Positions 42,156-50,634 of a stretch of 54,044 nucleotides of DNA are shown here, one piece after another. This stretch comes from an uncultured Devosia sp. (GTDB lineage Bacteria > Pseudomonadota > Alphaproteobacteria > Rhizobiales > Devosiaceae), in contig NZ_CAMLHM010000023.1 in assembly GCF_946479885.1 (NCBI RefSeq), forward strand, positions 1 to 54,044, written 5' to 3'. The number at the start of each line of letters is the position of its first letter. Position 1 is the first letter of the stretch. Position numbers and translations under genes: made by a program. The notes under the pieces were generated by a model that saw only the letters and a program-made list of their open reading frames with translations, did not search any database and was not told the origin of the DNA.

Positions 42156-44713
42156 GTTGCAGGCTCCAGAATGTCAAAACCGTCGGAAGCGGAGGCACGC
42201 GACTTACGCGTCTCCTCGGTGAGGACGAGGGGCGCCGTGAACCGCCGCAAGCGCAGCGCATTGCCCAGAACGAAGACGCTCGAGAGGGCCATGGCGCCGG
42301 CAGCCAGGATTGGCGACAGCAGCGTCCCGTTGATGGGGTAGAGGATGCCGGCGGCAACCGGGATCAGCGTCACGTTGTACGCAAAGGCCCAGAACAGGTT
42401 CTGCTTGATGTTCCCGATCGTCGCCTTGGAGATGGCGATCGCGTTGACCACGCCGCGGAGGTCGCCGGACATCAGGACGACGTCGGCGCTTTCGATCGCG
42501 ATATCGGTACCGGTGCCGACGGCGAGGCCGACCTCGGCTTCAGCCAGGGCAGGGGCATCGTTGATCCCGTCCCCGACGAAGGCCACGGTGCGATTTCCGG
42601 TCCGCAACTGCTTGATGGCATTCACCTTGCCGTCCGGCAGCACCTCGGAGACCACCTCGTCGATTCCGAGCCGCTTGGCTACGGCCTGGGCAGTCCGGGC
42701 ATTGTCGCCGGTGATCATCGCGACGCGCAGGCCGAGATCGTGTAGGGCACGGATTGCGTCGGCCGAGGTTTCCTTGACCGGATCGGAGACGGCGATGATG
42801 GCGGCGAGTTGACCGTCGACGGCGGCATAGAGCGGGGACTTGCCTTCGTCACCGAGAGTCCCGGCGACGCCGGCGAACTCGGAGACGTCAATCCCAGCCT
42901 TGGCCATGGCCCGGTCCGCCCCGACCAATATACGCTTTCCGGAGACGGTGCCGGCAACGCCGAAGCCGGGCTCGGCCTCGAATGCGGTGACTTCAGACAG
43001 CGCGAGACCAGCCTGGTCGGCCGCGGCGACGATAGCCTCGGCAATGGGATGCTCGGACTTGGTCTCGATGCTGGCGACCAGGCGCAGCACCTCGTGGCGA
43101 TCGAAGCCGGTCCGCACCGTCAGGTCAGTAAGTTCGGGTTTGCCCTTGGTGAGGGTGCCGGTTTTATCGAGCGCCACCACCTGGGCCGACCGCAGGGTCT
43201 GCAGCGCCTCGCCCTTGCGGAAGAGGATGCCGAGTTCCGCGGCACGACCAGTGCCGACCATGATCGAGGTCGGGGTCGCCAGACCCATGGCGCACGGGCA
43301 GGCGATGATGAGCACGGCGACGGCGTTGACCAGCGCGAAAGTGAGCGCAGGGGATGGACCGAACACGTACCAGGCCGCGAAGGTCAACACGGCTGCGCCG
43401 ATGACCGCCGGCACGAACCATGACGTGACCTTGTCGACAAGGGCCTGGATCGGCAGCTTGGAACCCTGGGCCTCTTCGATCATGCGGATGATCTGGGCCA
43501 GGACGGTGTCGGCGCCGACCTTAGTGGCCGCATAGGTAAAGGCGCCGGTCTTGTTGATGGTGCCGCCGACGACCTCGGCGCCCACGGTTTTGCGCACGGG
43601 CACCGGTTCGCCGCTGATCATCGACTCGTCAACATAGGAGTCGCCTTCCAGCACCGCGCCATCGACCGGCACGCGATCGCCCGGCCGGATCTCGACGCGG
43701 TCGCCCACGACGACCTGCTCCAGGCCTAGTTCGACGACGACCCCGTTCCGGATCACGCGGGCGGTCTTGGGCTGCAGGCCGACCAGGCGCTTGATCGCCT
43801 GGCTGGTCCGGCCCTTGGCCCGGACTTCGAGGAAGCGACCCAGCAGGATCAGCGTGACGATGACGGCGGCGGCCTCGTAGTAGACATAGGCCGTTCCGCT
43901 TGGCAGCACCGAGGGCAGGAAGGTGGAAACGATCGAATAGAACCAAGCAGCGCTCGTGCCGAGCACCACCAGCGAGTTCATGTCCGGGGTGCCGCGCAGA
44001 AGGTTCGGGATGCCCTTGCGGAAGAACCGCAGGCCAGGCCCAAAGAGGACGACCGTGGCCAGTGCGAACTGGATGTAGAGATTGGTCGGCATGCCGATAT
44101 TGGTCATGATCCACATGTGGATCGCCGGCACGTAATGCGAGCCCATCTCCATGACGAAGAGCGGGATGGTCAAAGCGGCCGCAATAGCCAGGGATCGACC
44201 CAGCGACCCGATCTCGGCAGCACGGCGGTCCTCGGCGTCGTCGCTCTTGGCGCCCTCGGCGCTTTTGATGACGTCGTAGCCGCTGACACGGACGGCGTTC
44301 TCCAGCATCGAGCGGGTCACCGAGCCGGCTGGATAGCGCACGACAGCACGTTCGGTCGCGAGATTGACGGCCGCCGAGGTGACGCCGGGCACTGCTGCCA
44401 GGGCCTTCTCGATCCGCGTCACGCAGGAGGCGCAGGTCATGCCTTCGATCTGAAGCTCGGCTGTTTCTTCCGGGGTCACATAGCCGGCCTTCTCGATGGC
44501 GGCAATGATCGCCTGGGGATCCGGTTGACCGGAAAAAGCTACGGTTGCCTTCTCCGTCGCCAGGTTGACGTTAGCGGACGCGACGCCTGGAACGGCGCGG
44601 ATAGCCTTTTCAACTCTGGAGACGCATGAGGCGCAGGTCATTCCCTCGATCTGAAATTCGGTCGAGGGAAGTTTAAGTTGAGTCAGGTCAATCGATCCTG
44701 ATTGCGAGGCCAT
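42152..44713 (-). CDS. copA: CopA, Cu(I)-exporting P1B-type ATPase
   Basis: 853 residues in the inner membrane; pumps Cu(I) from the cytoplasm to the periplasm. Two N-terminal HMA domains carry GMTCASC at 24-30 and 91-97. Eight membrane segments, the transport motif [11 protein letters not shown], the actuator SGEPVPV, phosphorylation DKTGTLTKG and hinge GDGINDAP are all present, so it should be active. The promoter upstream has the CueR architecture. cueR is translationally coupled downstream. Confidence 0.98.
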   Translation of the reverse strand: MASQSGSIDLTQLKLPSTEFQIEGMTCASCVSRVEKAIRAVPGVASANVNLATEKATVAFSGQPDPQAIIAAIEKAGYVTPEETAELQIEGMTCASCVTRIEKALAAVPGVTSAAVNLATERAVVRYPAGSVTRSMLENAVRVSGYDVIKSAEGAKSDDAEDRRAAEIGSLGRSLAIAAALTIPLFVMEMGSHYVPAIHMWIMTNIGMPTNLYIQFALATVVLFGPGLRFFRKGIPNLLRGTPDMNSLVVLGTSAAWFYSIVSTFLPSVLPSGTAYVYYEAAAVIVTLILLGRFLEVRAKGRTSQAIKRLVGLQPKTARVIRNGVVVELGLEQVVVGDRVEIRPGDRVPVDGAVLEGDSYVDESMISGEPVPVRKTVGAEVVGGTINKTGAFTYAATKVGADTVLAQIIRMIEEAQGSKLPIQALVDKVTSWFVPAVIGAAVLTFAAWYVFGPSPALTFALVNAVAVLIIACPCAMGLATPTSIMVGTGRAAELGILFRKGEALQTLRSAQVVALDKTGTLTKGKPELTDLTVRTGFDRHEVLRLVASIETKSEHPIAEAIVAAADQAGLALSEVTAFEAEPGFGVAGTVSGKRILVGADRAMAKAGIDVSEFAGVAGTLGDEGKSPLYAAVDGQLAAIIAVSDPVKETSADAIRALHDLGLRVAMITGDNARTAQAVAKRLGIDEVVSEVLPDGKVNAIKQLRTGNRTVAFVGDGINDAPALAEAEVGLAVGTGTDIAIESADVVLMSGDLRGVVNAIAISKATIGNIKQNLFWAFAYNVTLIPVAAGILYPINGTLLSPILAAGAMALSSVFVLGNALRLRRFTAPLVLTEETRKSRASASDGFDILEPAT

Positions 44714-44742
44714 TTCTGCAGTCCTTTATCCAACTGCAAATC

Positions 44743-44773
44743 TAGATAATCCTTCCCACCATTGTAAGGTCAA
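44743..44773 (-). promoter_or_regulatory. CueR-type promoter of copA
   Basis: On the minus strand: -35 TTGACC (44768-44773), a spacer of exactly 19 bases containing CCTTAC...GGGAAGG as an imperfect dyad, then -10 TATCTA (44743-44748). The over-long 19-bp spacer with a central dyad is the hallmark of MerR-family activated promoters. The copA ATG is 30 bases downstream. Confidence 0.85.
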
Positions 44774-44841
44774 GGCCCAATCCTCGAAACACGATTGGCC
44801 GCCCCGGAACGAACCCGGCCGACGCTTGACCGCGGCGCCGA

Positions 44842-45360
44842 TCAATTGCCCCGCAAGGCGTCGTAGCGTTGGATTTGGTCGGCCGTGAGGAGGGCTGGAG
44901 TTGAAAGATGGGCCAACAGATGAATGTACCGGAGATCCCGTTCGGCGTTCGCGATCTGGTCAAGCGCCGCGAGCAACGCTTCAGCCTCCACCTCGCCGGC
45001 GGCGAACGTTTCGTCGAGGGCCAATTCCAGGGCGATCAACTTCTGACCGACGGCGATTGCGTTCGTCTTCATGTCCAGCCGGATGGCTTCGATTTGCATG
45101 CGCTGCTCCGGCCGTAGTTCGAGCTCTTCCGCGAGTTCCAGGACATGGGTTGGCCCCGGCGCTCCATTGAGTTCTGCGGGCTTCGCCATGCCCCGACCGG
45201 CGCCCTGGAGCAACTCTTCGACATCGTCGGCCGAGTAAGATTTAGGGACCGAGAATTCTGCGGTTTCATGCGAAGCAGGGGAATGGTGCGGTGTCTCTTG
45301 GGCGACTGTTGGCAGGATGAGGATTGCGAAGGAAGCGAACGAGATGATGAGTGTCTTCAT
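44842..45360 (-). CDS. Periplasmic Spy/CpxP-like protein
   Basis: 172 residues. Signal peptide (MKTLIISFASFAILILPTVA-Q). The mature part is almost all helix: THVLELAEELELRPEQRMQI, EAIRLDMKTNAIAVGQKLIA, LLAALDQIANAERDLRYIHL, and an LTADQIQRY motif at the end, as in the LTxxQ proteins Spy, CpxP and the metal sensor CnrX. A role in periplasmic metal sensing or chaperoning fits the copper context. AGGAA precedes the ATG at 45360. The divergent Crp/Fnr gene starts only about 55 bases away. Confidence 0.75.
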   Translation of the reverse strand: MKTLIISFASFAILILPTVAQETPHHSPASHETAEFSVPKSYSADDVEELLQGAGRGMAKPAELNGAPGPTHVLELAEELELRPEQRMQIEAIRLDMKTNAIAVGQKLIALELALDETFAAGEVEAEALLAALDQIANAERDLRYIHLLAHLSTPALLTADQIQRYDALRGN

Positions 45361-45415
45361 TAGGATGTTCCTGGTTATCATAGCTGCACCCTTGCAAACC
45401 TCTCGAGCCGCAAAC

Positions 45416-45964
45416 ATGATTGAGATCATGTCCATCGAACTCTTAGGTTTCATGTCCGGCCTCCGACACCGCGTCCTGGCTTTGGCGCGGGGGCAGTCCG
45501 TGTTCTTCGCCGCGGACCCAGTCACGACATTGTTCGCCGTGGTCGAAGGGGGCGTGGACTTGATCCGGACGCAGCCGGATGGCCGGCGCGTGGTCCTGCA
45601 GCGGGCTCGCGACAACCAGGTTCTGGCGGAAGCGTCGCTATATTCAGACCGCTACCATTGCGATGCGATCGTGATGCAGCGCACGCAATGTCTCGCGGTG
45701 GAGGTCGAAGCTTTTCGACGGGCCGTGGCCGAGAACGAAGCATTCCGCCAAACGTGGGACGCGCATTTGGCTCGGGAGCTGATGAAAGCCAGGCAACTAA
45801 CCGAGTTGCTCTCCCGACGCACGGTGCGCGACAGGCTTGATGGTTGGTTGCAGTTGCATGGCAATGCCTTGCCCAAGAGGGGGACCCGCACCGAGCTGGC
45901 CGACGAGCTGGGCGTCTCGAACGAGGCTCTCTATCGCGAGATTGCCCGCCGCGGATTGACATGA
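45416..45964 (+). CDS. Crp/Fnr-family transcriptional regulator
   Basis: 182 residues. A cyclic-nucleotide-binding-like domain (LRHRVLALARGQSVFFAADP, VVEGGVDLIRTQPDGRRVVL, AEASLYSDRYHCDAIVMQRT) is joined by a long helix to a C-terminal HTH (TRTELADELGVSNEALYREI). The usual cAMP-contacting residues are not evident, and only scattered Cys are present, so it is neither classical CRP nor FeS-FNR. I used the ATG at 45416; an ATG four codons later (45428) is equally possible. It is divergent from the Spy-like gene and may control it. Confidence 0.82.
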   Translation: MIEIMSIELLGFMSGLRHRVLALARGQSVFFAADPVTTLFAVVEGGVDLIRTQPDGRRVVLQRARDNQVLAEASLYSDRYHCDAIVMQRTQCLAVEVEAFRRAVAENEAFRQTWDAHLARELMKARQLTELLSRRTVRDRLDGWLQLHGNALPKRGTRTELADELGVSNEALYREIARRGLT

Positions 45965-45984
45965 TGATGGATGATGGCAGTTGC

Positions 45985-46497
45985 TCAGGCCTCTTCGGCG
46001 CCCGCTGACGCCCGCCTGTTCCAGCCATATCGCGTCAGTCCCCGCGGCTTGTAGACCGATAGGATTGCGGCACCGAGAAGGACCAGAAGCCCGCCACCCG
46101 CGTGCAAAACCATGGACGCACGCGCGGCGGCTAATTCCGGCCCGTCGGCACCGATCGGCTGCATTGCCAGCATCCGAATGTTCCCGGTTTGCATCCCGAG
46201 CACCGCCACCACGACAAGGGTGAGGATCAGCTTCACCACCACCCAATAGTGCCTGATCAGCCCCCAAGGCGTGACCAATGACTGAAAGGTGCCGATTGCC
46301 AGACTCATCAGCGCCAGCGGTACGATGAGGTAGCCGGTGACCAAGTCCATCGCGGGGTAGACCGGCGGCCCGTCGGCACCTGCGGAGAGGCCGACAATGG
46401 CCAAAGCCAGGAAGGACGCGACGGCGCCCACCAATCCCATCGACGTGATGATGTGAAGCGTCAGCAGCAGCTTGCGAGATGCCGGTCCGACCCTCAT
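45985..46497 (-). CDS. Integral membrane protein, DUF2269-like
   Basis: 170 residues with four likely membrane helices (LLLTLHIITSMGLVGAVASF; LIVPLALMSLAIGTFQSLVT; HYWVVVKLILTLVVVAVLGM; LHAGGGLLVLLGAAILSVYK). The opening LHxxxSxxxxG and GLIRHYWVVVK resemble DUF2269-type proteins of unknown function. The start overlaps the stop of the small upstream gene (ATGA), so the two form a coupled pair, divergent from a TetR regulator. Confidence 0.75.
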   Translation of the reverse strand: MRVGPASRKLLLTLHIITSMGLVGAVASFLALAIVGLSAGADGPPVYPAMDLVTGYLIVPLALMSLAIGTFQSLVTPWGLIRHYWVVVKLILTLVVVAVLGMQTGNIRMLAMQPIGADGPELAAARASMVLHAGGGLLVLLGAAILSVYKPRGLTRYGWNRRASAGAEEA

Positions 46498-46670
46498 TGC
46501 GCTGTCTGGTCCTGCATCATGTGGCGTCCAGGACCGTGGTTGCCCCCAAGCCCTCCGGCCATCGCGATGATCACAAGCACCAGGACGATTGCGGCGGCAA
46601 TGCCGAGCCCCTTCACCCATCTCGGTGTCGAATACCCGCCCGTGGCGGGTTTGCGGTTTTGATCGGTCAT
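46494..46670 (-). CDS. Small single-pass membrane protein
   Basis: 58 residues: a polar N-terminus (MTDQNRKPATGGYSTPRWVK), one membrane helix (GLGIAAAIVLVLVIIAMAGG) and a His/Met-rich tail (NHGPGRHMMQDQTAQ). AGGAGG lies six bases before the ATG. The His/Met tail could bind copper and fits the neighbourhood. It is the first gene of a two-gene operon with the DUF2269-like gene and lies next to a divergent TetR regulator. Confidence 0.7.
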   Translation of the reverse strand: MTDQNRKPATGGYSTPRWVKGLGIAAAIVLVLVIIAMAGGLGGNHGPGRHMMQDQTAQ

Positions 46671-46698
46671 AAAGCCCCTCCTGTCGACTCCATTTATC

Positions 46699-46729
46699 GA
46701 GACAGTGTGTCTCTGTCAATTCACACTGT
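46699..46729. promoter_or_regulatory. Dyad operator between membrane operon and TetR gene
   Basis: Two overlapping inverted repeats: GAGACA-GTG-TGTCTC (46699-46713) and ACAGTGTG-N12-CACACTGT (46702-46729). The position between divergent genes makes this the expected TetR-family binding site, probably repressing both genes. Confidence 0.75.
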
Positions 46730-47332
46730 ATGGACGATAGTCGCTTTGTCCGATATGACGCTGCTATGCCAAAGCTCTGGAACGATACGATCGACGCACA
46801 CAAGCGCAACGTCAGGGATTCGACCCTCGACGCGACGGCCGACCTCGTCACGCGAAAGGGCCTTGCCGCGGTGACCATGTCGGAAATAGCGCAGGAGACC
46901 GGTATCGGCCGGGCCACGCTGTACAAGTATTTCCCTGACGTGGAGGCGGTGCTGCTTGCCTGGCATGAACGACAGGTTCACCGGCATCTGGAGTCCTTCA
47001 GGGCGATCGCGTCAGGGAAGGGCTCACCTCTTGTGCGTCTGCGCAATGTACTCGACGCCTATGGGCTGATGGCTCACGACCACGAAGGTGGCGGGTTGGC
47101 GAGCGCCCTGCACCGTGGCGGACACGTGGTTCATGCTCGAGACCACCTGACGGCATTTCTTTCCGCCATCATCACCGAGGCCGTCGCCGCAGGCGAGGTC
47201 CGAGAGGACGTGCCCGCCAAGGAACTGGCGGTCTTTTGCCTCAGCGCGGTGGCGGGCGCGGCCGAGCTGCGATCGAAACAGGCGGTGGAGCGGTTAGTCT
47301 CGGTAGCGCTGGCAGCACTTCGGCCGCTGTGA
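46730..47332 (+). CDS. TetR-family repressor
   Basis: 200 residues from ATG 46730, or 188 from ATG 46766. An N-terminal TetR HTH (TMSEIAQETGIGRATLYKYF) and a helical ligand domain. The first ATG directly abuts the operator and has no ribosome site, so the transcript may be leaderless or translation may begin at the second ATG (MPKLW). It is divergent from the His/Met-tail membrane protein operon, its likely target. The inducer is unknown. Confidence 0.88.
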   Translation: MDDSRFVRYDAAMPKLWNDTIDAHKRNVRDSTLDATADLVTRKGLAAVTMSEIAQETGIGRATLYKYFPDVEAVLLAWHERQVHRHLESFRAIASGKGSPLVRLRNVLDAYGLMAHDHEGGGLASALHRGGHVVHARDHLTAFLSAIITEAVAAGEVREDVPAKELAVFCLSAVAGAAELRSKQAVERLVSVALAALRPL

Positions 47333-47362
47333 AGGCGATGCGAGAAAAGTGATGATCGGCCC

Positions 47363-47393
47363 TTGACCTTCCCACCGTTGGAAAGTCCACATT
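47363..47393 (+). promoter_or_regulatory. CueR-type promoter of copZ
   Basis: -35 TTGACC (47363-47368), a spacer of exactly 19 bases holding the dyad ACCTTCC-N7-GGAAAGT (one mismatch), then a -10-like CACATT. It has the same architecture as the copA promoter. copZ starts about 29 bases downstream. Confidence 0.82.
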
Positions 47394-47421
47394 GTGACAA
47401 TCCATCGAAAAGGATCACGAG

Positions 47422-47622
47422 ATGTATGATTTTCAAGTCAACGACATGACCTGCGGCCACTGCGTCGCAACGGTCGAAAAAGCCGTCAAAAGCGTCGACC
47501 CCAGTTCGAAGGTTGCGATCGATCTGGGCTCGCACGCCGTCAAGATCGAAAGCGACAAGCCGGCGGCCAGCTTTGCCAAGGCCATCGAGGACGCTGGATA
47601 TACCGGCGAGTTGCGCGGCTGA
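47422..47622 (+). CDS. copZ: CopZ-like copper chaperone
   Basis: A 66-residue single HMA domain, betaalphabetabetaalphabeta. The Cu(I) motif is MTCGHC (residues 9-14), with His before the second Cys, common in CopZ proteins of this group. It carries Cu(I) in the cytoplasm to CopA. It has its own CueR-type promoter, although it is separated from copA by 2.7 kb, so both form one regulon. A strong hairpin follows. Confidence 0.95.
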   Translation: MYDFQVNDMTCGHCVATVEKAVKSVDPSSKVAIDLGSHAVKIESDKPAASFAKAIEDAGYTGELRG

Positions 47623-47629
47623 CCAACGT

Positions 47630-47653
47630 AGGCCCGACGCGTGCGTCGGGCCT
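47630..47653 (+). terminator. copZ terminator
   Basis: AGGCCCGACGC, GT, GCGTCGGGCCT, then TCTGCTCGTT: a perfect 11-bp stem seven bases after the stop codon. Confidence 0.8.
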
Positions 47654-47764
47654 TCTGCTCGTTACCTCCCGTCAGTCGTGGTCGACATAATCGCCACTTC
47701 AGGCCTGGCCGGCGGAAAGCCAATTGGCAGCGCCACCCTTCAATCGCGTCGCTGGACCTAGACG

Positions 47765-48019
47765 TCATGGCGCAGCCGCTTGGAGGTCGATCTCTGACGT
47801 TCCAACCGAGGATTCGCCCGCCGCCAGCGGCAGCCGCCAGCCTTTGAGGAGAGCGTAAATCGTGGCGACCGATTGAGCCGCAAATGGCATCGACAGCAGA
47901 CCCACCATCAAGACGACAGTTAAGAGCATGGAGGGCAGTAAACGAACCTTCGCGCCCAGGCGAGCGTATCCCGAAGGGAGATGCACATGCCGCGCGGAGT
48001 TTGGCGTCGAAGTCGTCAT
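47765..48019 (-). CDS. Small membrane protein (hypothetical)
   Basis: 84 residues with one clear hydrophobic helix (LLPSMLLTVVLMVGLLSMPF). No family recognised. The ribosome site is weak (GAGAG). It lies alone between copZ and the next membrane gene. May be real or a chance frame in high-GC DNA. Confidence 0.4.
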   Translation of the reverse strand: MTTSTPNSARHVHLPSGYARLGAKVRLLPSMLLTVVLMVGLLSMPFAAQSVATIYALLKGWRLPLAAGESSVGTSEIDLQAAAP

Positions 48020-48210
48020 CGCAAAACGCTCTCACGAAGGTGGCCCGAAGTAAAGTCGCCCGTAGCGGACGTGTGGTCGCATCTGAGTGCGCCGCAAGGC
48101 CGCCATTTCGATATGATGGCGTTACCGGTCGACTTCAGAGCCAACCGGTCTAGGGCAGGGACCGCGGCATTGTGCGCCGCGACCACTTGTGCCGGTCAGG
48201 ACCGTCCTGG

Positions 48211-48681
48211 TCACATTTCCGTCCGCGCCACGCTCCGAGCCGGTAGCTCGCGGTACAGGTAGAGGCCGGTGGTGACGACGGTCAGAAAGGCGAGGGCGGC
48301 GCTCAGAATGCCCGTCCCCTCGTAAAAAGCGGTCGTCGCGGACGGGGACCAGAGTTGTATCGCGGTTGTGACGATTTCCTCCTCGCTCCCCGGCAGAAAG
48401 GTGATGTTGTCCATGCCGGCGGCTTTGGCCACGTGATCGAGAAAGCCGTCCAGAAGTCCGAACCAGAACACGACCAATGCCGCGTAGAGGGTGTAGGCCC
48501 AAAGCAGCGCTTGCTTACCGGTCCGGGCATAGAGAACCCAGAGCACAACCGGCACCGCTATGCCGATCGCCGTGGGTAGAAGCAGAGCCGGGCCGAGGCG
48601 GAAGATATGGTGAATTCCGGTGGCGATGAGTGTGGTGACGAGCGCCACGAGAGAGGCGAAGGCCATTGACGTTTTGGACAT
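48211..48681 (-). CDS. Unknown integral membrane protein
   Basis: 156 residues with about four membrane helices (MAFASLVALVTTLIATGIHH; ALLLPTAIGIAVPVVLWVLY; WAYTLYAALVVFWFGLLDGF; ILSAALAFLTVVTTGLYLYR). An acidic loop (LPGSEEEIVTTAIQLW) lies between helices three and four. AAGGGA precedes the ATG. No named family. It is divergent from a TetR regulator, with a dyad in the shared control region, so it is probably that regulator's target. Confidence 0.75.
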   Translation of the reverse strand: MSKTSMAFASLVALVTTLIATGIHHIFRLGPALLLPTAIGIAVPVVLWVLYARTGKQALLWAYTLYAALVVFWFGLLDGFLDHVAKAAGMDNITFLPGSEEEIVTTAIQLWSPSATTAFYEGTGILSAALAFLTVVTTGLYLYRELPARSVARTEM

Positions 48682-48718
48682 TGATCAGATCCCTTGCTGA
48701 CGGATGGGCTATCCGCTA

Positions 48719-48734
48719 CCGAACAGATGTTCGG
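48719..48734. promoter_or_regulatory. Dyad upstream of the second TetR gene
   Basis: CCGAACA-GA-TGTTCGG: a 7-bp inverted repeat between the divergent membrane-protein and TetR genes, the expected place for a TetR operator. Related TTCGGAA sequence recurs at about 48769-48775. Confidence 0.6.
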
Positions 48735-48801
48735 AATCCCACATGGTGTCCATCTAGGGGTGTCCGCTTCGGAACGGATGAGAGGGAAGCGTTCGGGAAC
48801 G

Positions 48802-49317
48802 ATGGATCGTCGTGTCAGAAAGACCAGGGAAGCTCTCTATTCCGCCTTCGCCGCGCTCGTCGCCGAAAGGGGTTATGACCGGCTATCTATCCAGGACATC
48901 ATCGACGAAGCTGATGTCGGGCGCACCACGTTCTACGCCCATTTCAAGACCAAGGATGACCTGCTGCGGTTCGGTTTTGTCCGCCTGCGGGAGCACCTCG
49001 AACTCCTGCCGCGCTCAACGCCAGAGGACCGCAGGGCATTCCTTGCGGCTCTGCTTGGCCACGCCAAATCGCATGCAGGGCTCTTCGCCGCGCTTGTCCG
49101 TGGTGGTGGCGGCGGGCTTGCGGAGGCAGAGTTCAGCTCGATCATCGAGGCCGTCGCGGCGGGCGAAGTGGGGACAGGTGAGCGCCGCGGCATCATGCTG
49201 GCAATGTTGAGCGGCGCCCTTGTGACCGCGATCCGCCGTTGGGTCGATGCCGGAGCCAAAGGGTCAGGGGCAGAGATTATCGAGGCGTTCGAAGTGCTGC
49301 TCACGGCGGCGCAATAG
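48802..49317 (+). CDS. TetR-family repressor
   Basis: 171 residues from ATG 48802 (MDRRVRKTREALYSAFAALV). TetR HTH: LSIQDIIDEADVGRTTFYAH. A TetR C-terminal ligand domain follows. The start is uncertain: an ATG eight codons earlier (48778) is also possible, and ribosome sites are poor for both. It is divergent from the unknown membrane protein. Its last 17 bases overlap the convergent DUF1007 gene. Confidence 0.85.
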   Translation: MDRRVRKTREALYSAFAALVAERGYDRLSIQDIIDEADVGRTTFYAHFKTKDDLLRFGFVRLREHLELLPRSTPEDRRAFLAALLGHAKSHAGLFAALVRGGGGGLAEAEFSSIIEAVAAGEVGTGERRGIMLAMLSGALVTAIRRWVDAGAKGSGAEIIEAFEVLLTAAQ

Positions 49318-50062
49318 AGCCTGGATCTGGTGGCGCCCCGCCGAATGGCAAGTTGGTTCCCGCGGGTTCGGCACCTGACGTATCGTCCGGCTGGATGGAC
49401 GACGCAGCTCCACAGCGGACCAAGATCTCGCCTTGTACCCACTTCATGGCCGCCGCCAGGTCTGGAGGCAGATCCAGGACCTCGGGCCCCAATGAATAGA
49501 GGCGTTCCTCCAGCGCTGGATCGAGTGGCTCGGGCGGTACCACGGCAACATCGCACCCCGCAGGCATGTTCTCCGTCGTCACCGCATCGGGGGCTGGGAA
49601 CTCGATCGCCACATAGTATTCCGGATCATTGATCGCCATGTGAAGGGTATCGCGCACTCGGTAAGAGGGCTGGGGTGCCACTTCGAAACTCAAGGTAACG
49701 CGGCCGTCGTCGATGGCGTAAGTCGCCGGGAGATCAGTTCCGAATGTGAGGGCATGGTCTTCTTCGAAGGCGTAGGTGTAGTACTCGAACTGCGAGAGAC
49801 CCACCATGTTGTCGTCGGCTCGCGCCTGTAGCTCCTCAGGGGACACCGTCCCGTCCCGGTCAGTATCGATGCCCTGGACGGACCAGGCGCTGAAGGCGGG
49901 GTCGAAGGTCCAGCTGTGACGCACCGCAGATACGGCGCCGCTGTCGTCAAAGACAATCGTCGTCTCGGCATCGATCATGATGTGCGGGTGTGCCTGGACA
50001 GCAGAGATCCAAGCGAGGAACAGCACAACCGCCAGGAAATGCGAACTGATTTTAGGCACCAC
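49301..50062 (-). CDS. DUF1007-type periplasmic protein
   Basis: 253 residues. A signal sequence (FLAVVLFLAWISAVQA) precedes HPHIMIDAETTIVFDDSGAV, the DUF1007 hallmark (HPHxxI). The EF-hand-like loop DTDRDGTVSPEEL also belongs to the family. Relatives occur beside nickel, cobalt or zinc transporters and are thought to handle metals in the periplasm. The start is a GTG, at 50062 or 50059, placed by GGAG; a TTG at 50077 is also open. It follows the cytochrome b561 gene by 36 bases, probably as one operon. Confidence 0.82.
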   Translation of the reverse strand: MVPKISSHFLAVVLFLAWISAVQAHPHIMIDAETTIVFDDSGAVSAVRHSWTFDPAFSAWSVQGIDTDRDGTVSPEELQARADDNMVGLSQFEYYTYAFEEDHALTFGTDLPATYAIDDGRVTLSFEVAPQPSYRVRDTLHMAINDPEYYVAIEFPAPDAVTTENMPAGCDVAVVPPEPLDPALEERLYSLGPEVLDLPPDLAAAMKWVQGEILVRCGAASSIQPDDTSGAEPAGTNLPFGGAPPDPGSIAPP

Positions 50063-50098
50063 GTGGCTCCGCTTCAACGTCAGCCTGCCGACCGATAG

Positions 50099-50590
50099 CT
50101 ACATCATCCGGGACAAGAATGACCGGTCGTCGGTCCAGCGCCGAATGGCCGAGGCGACATGCAGCCCAGCCAGCCCAAGCAGGACATACCCCAGCCATCG
50201 ATGCAGCACACCAGCCAGTTGCGGCGGCACCAGGCCAAGCGTCGGTATTTCGAGGCCGCCGAGAACAGTGGCCCGAGGCAGAAACGCGGTGTTTTGCACC
50301 GCGGCCACTCCGGAGACGAGCAGGCTGAACAAGACGACATAGAGCGCGGCCTGGGACAAGGCAGAGGGCCTTGAGCGATAACCCGCCGGGCGGGCCGCCA
50401 CTGCCCGGGTCAACAGCCGAACCAACAAGACCACCAGCAGTGCGACACCAAAATTGGCGTGCGTCTCCGACGAGCTGAAGTGGCCCATTCGACCAGTGAG
50501 ACCCGTATAGAACAGCGGCACCAGCAGGATTACCGTCACCCAATGCGATAGGCGGACGATCCAATGCCATTTGCGCGGAGAGCTCGCCAT
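50099..50590 (-). CDS. Cytochrome b561-type membrane protein
   Basis: 163 residues with four membrane helices. Candidate haem ligands: the first helix WHWIVRLSHWVTVILLVPLF, THANFGVALLVVLLV, LHRWLGYVLLGLAGLHVASA. These His positions match cytochrome b561 and Ni-Fe-hydrogenase b-type subunits, which carry two b haems and move electrons across the inner membrane. It lies upstream of the DUF1007 gene on the same strand. Its electron partner may be one of the c-type cytochromes near 53 kb. Confidence 0.88.
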   Translation of the reverse strand: MASSPRKWHWIVRLSHWVTVILLVPLFYTGLTGRMGHFSSSETHANFGVALLVVLLVRLLTRAVAARPAGYRSRPSALSQAALYVVLFSLLVSGVAAVQNTAFLPRATVLGGLEIPTLGLVPPQLAGVLHRWLGYVLLGLAGLHVASAIRRWTDDRSFLSRMM

Positions 50591-50634
50591 TCGTTCACTT
50601 TTCGATTGGGCCGCTCAGCGGGAGCAGCCTGTGA

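Noticed and set aside
47641..48210. Plus-strand frames between copZ and the next genes
   Set aside because: Short, no ribosome sites, no domains, and conflicting with each other.
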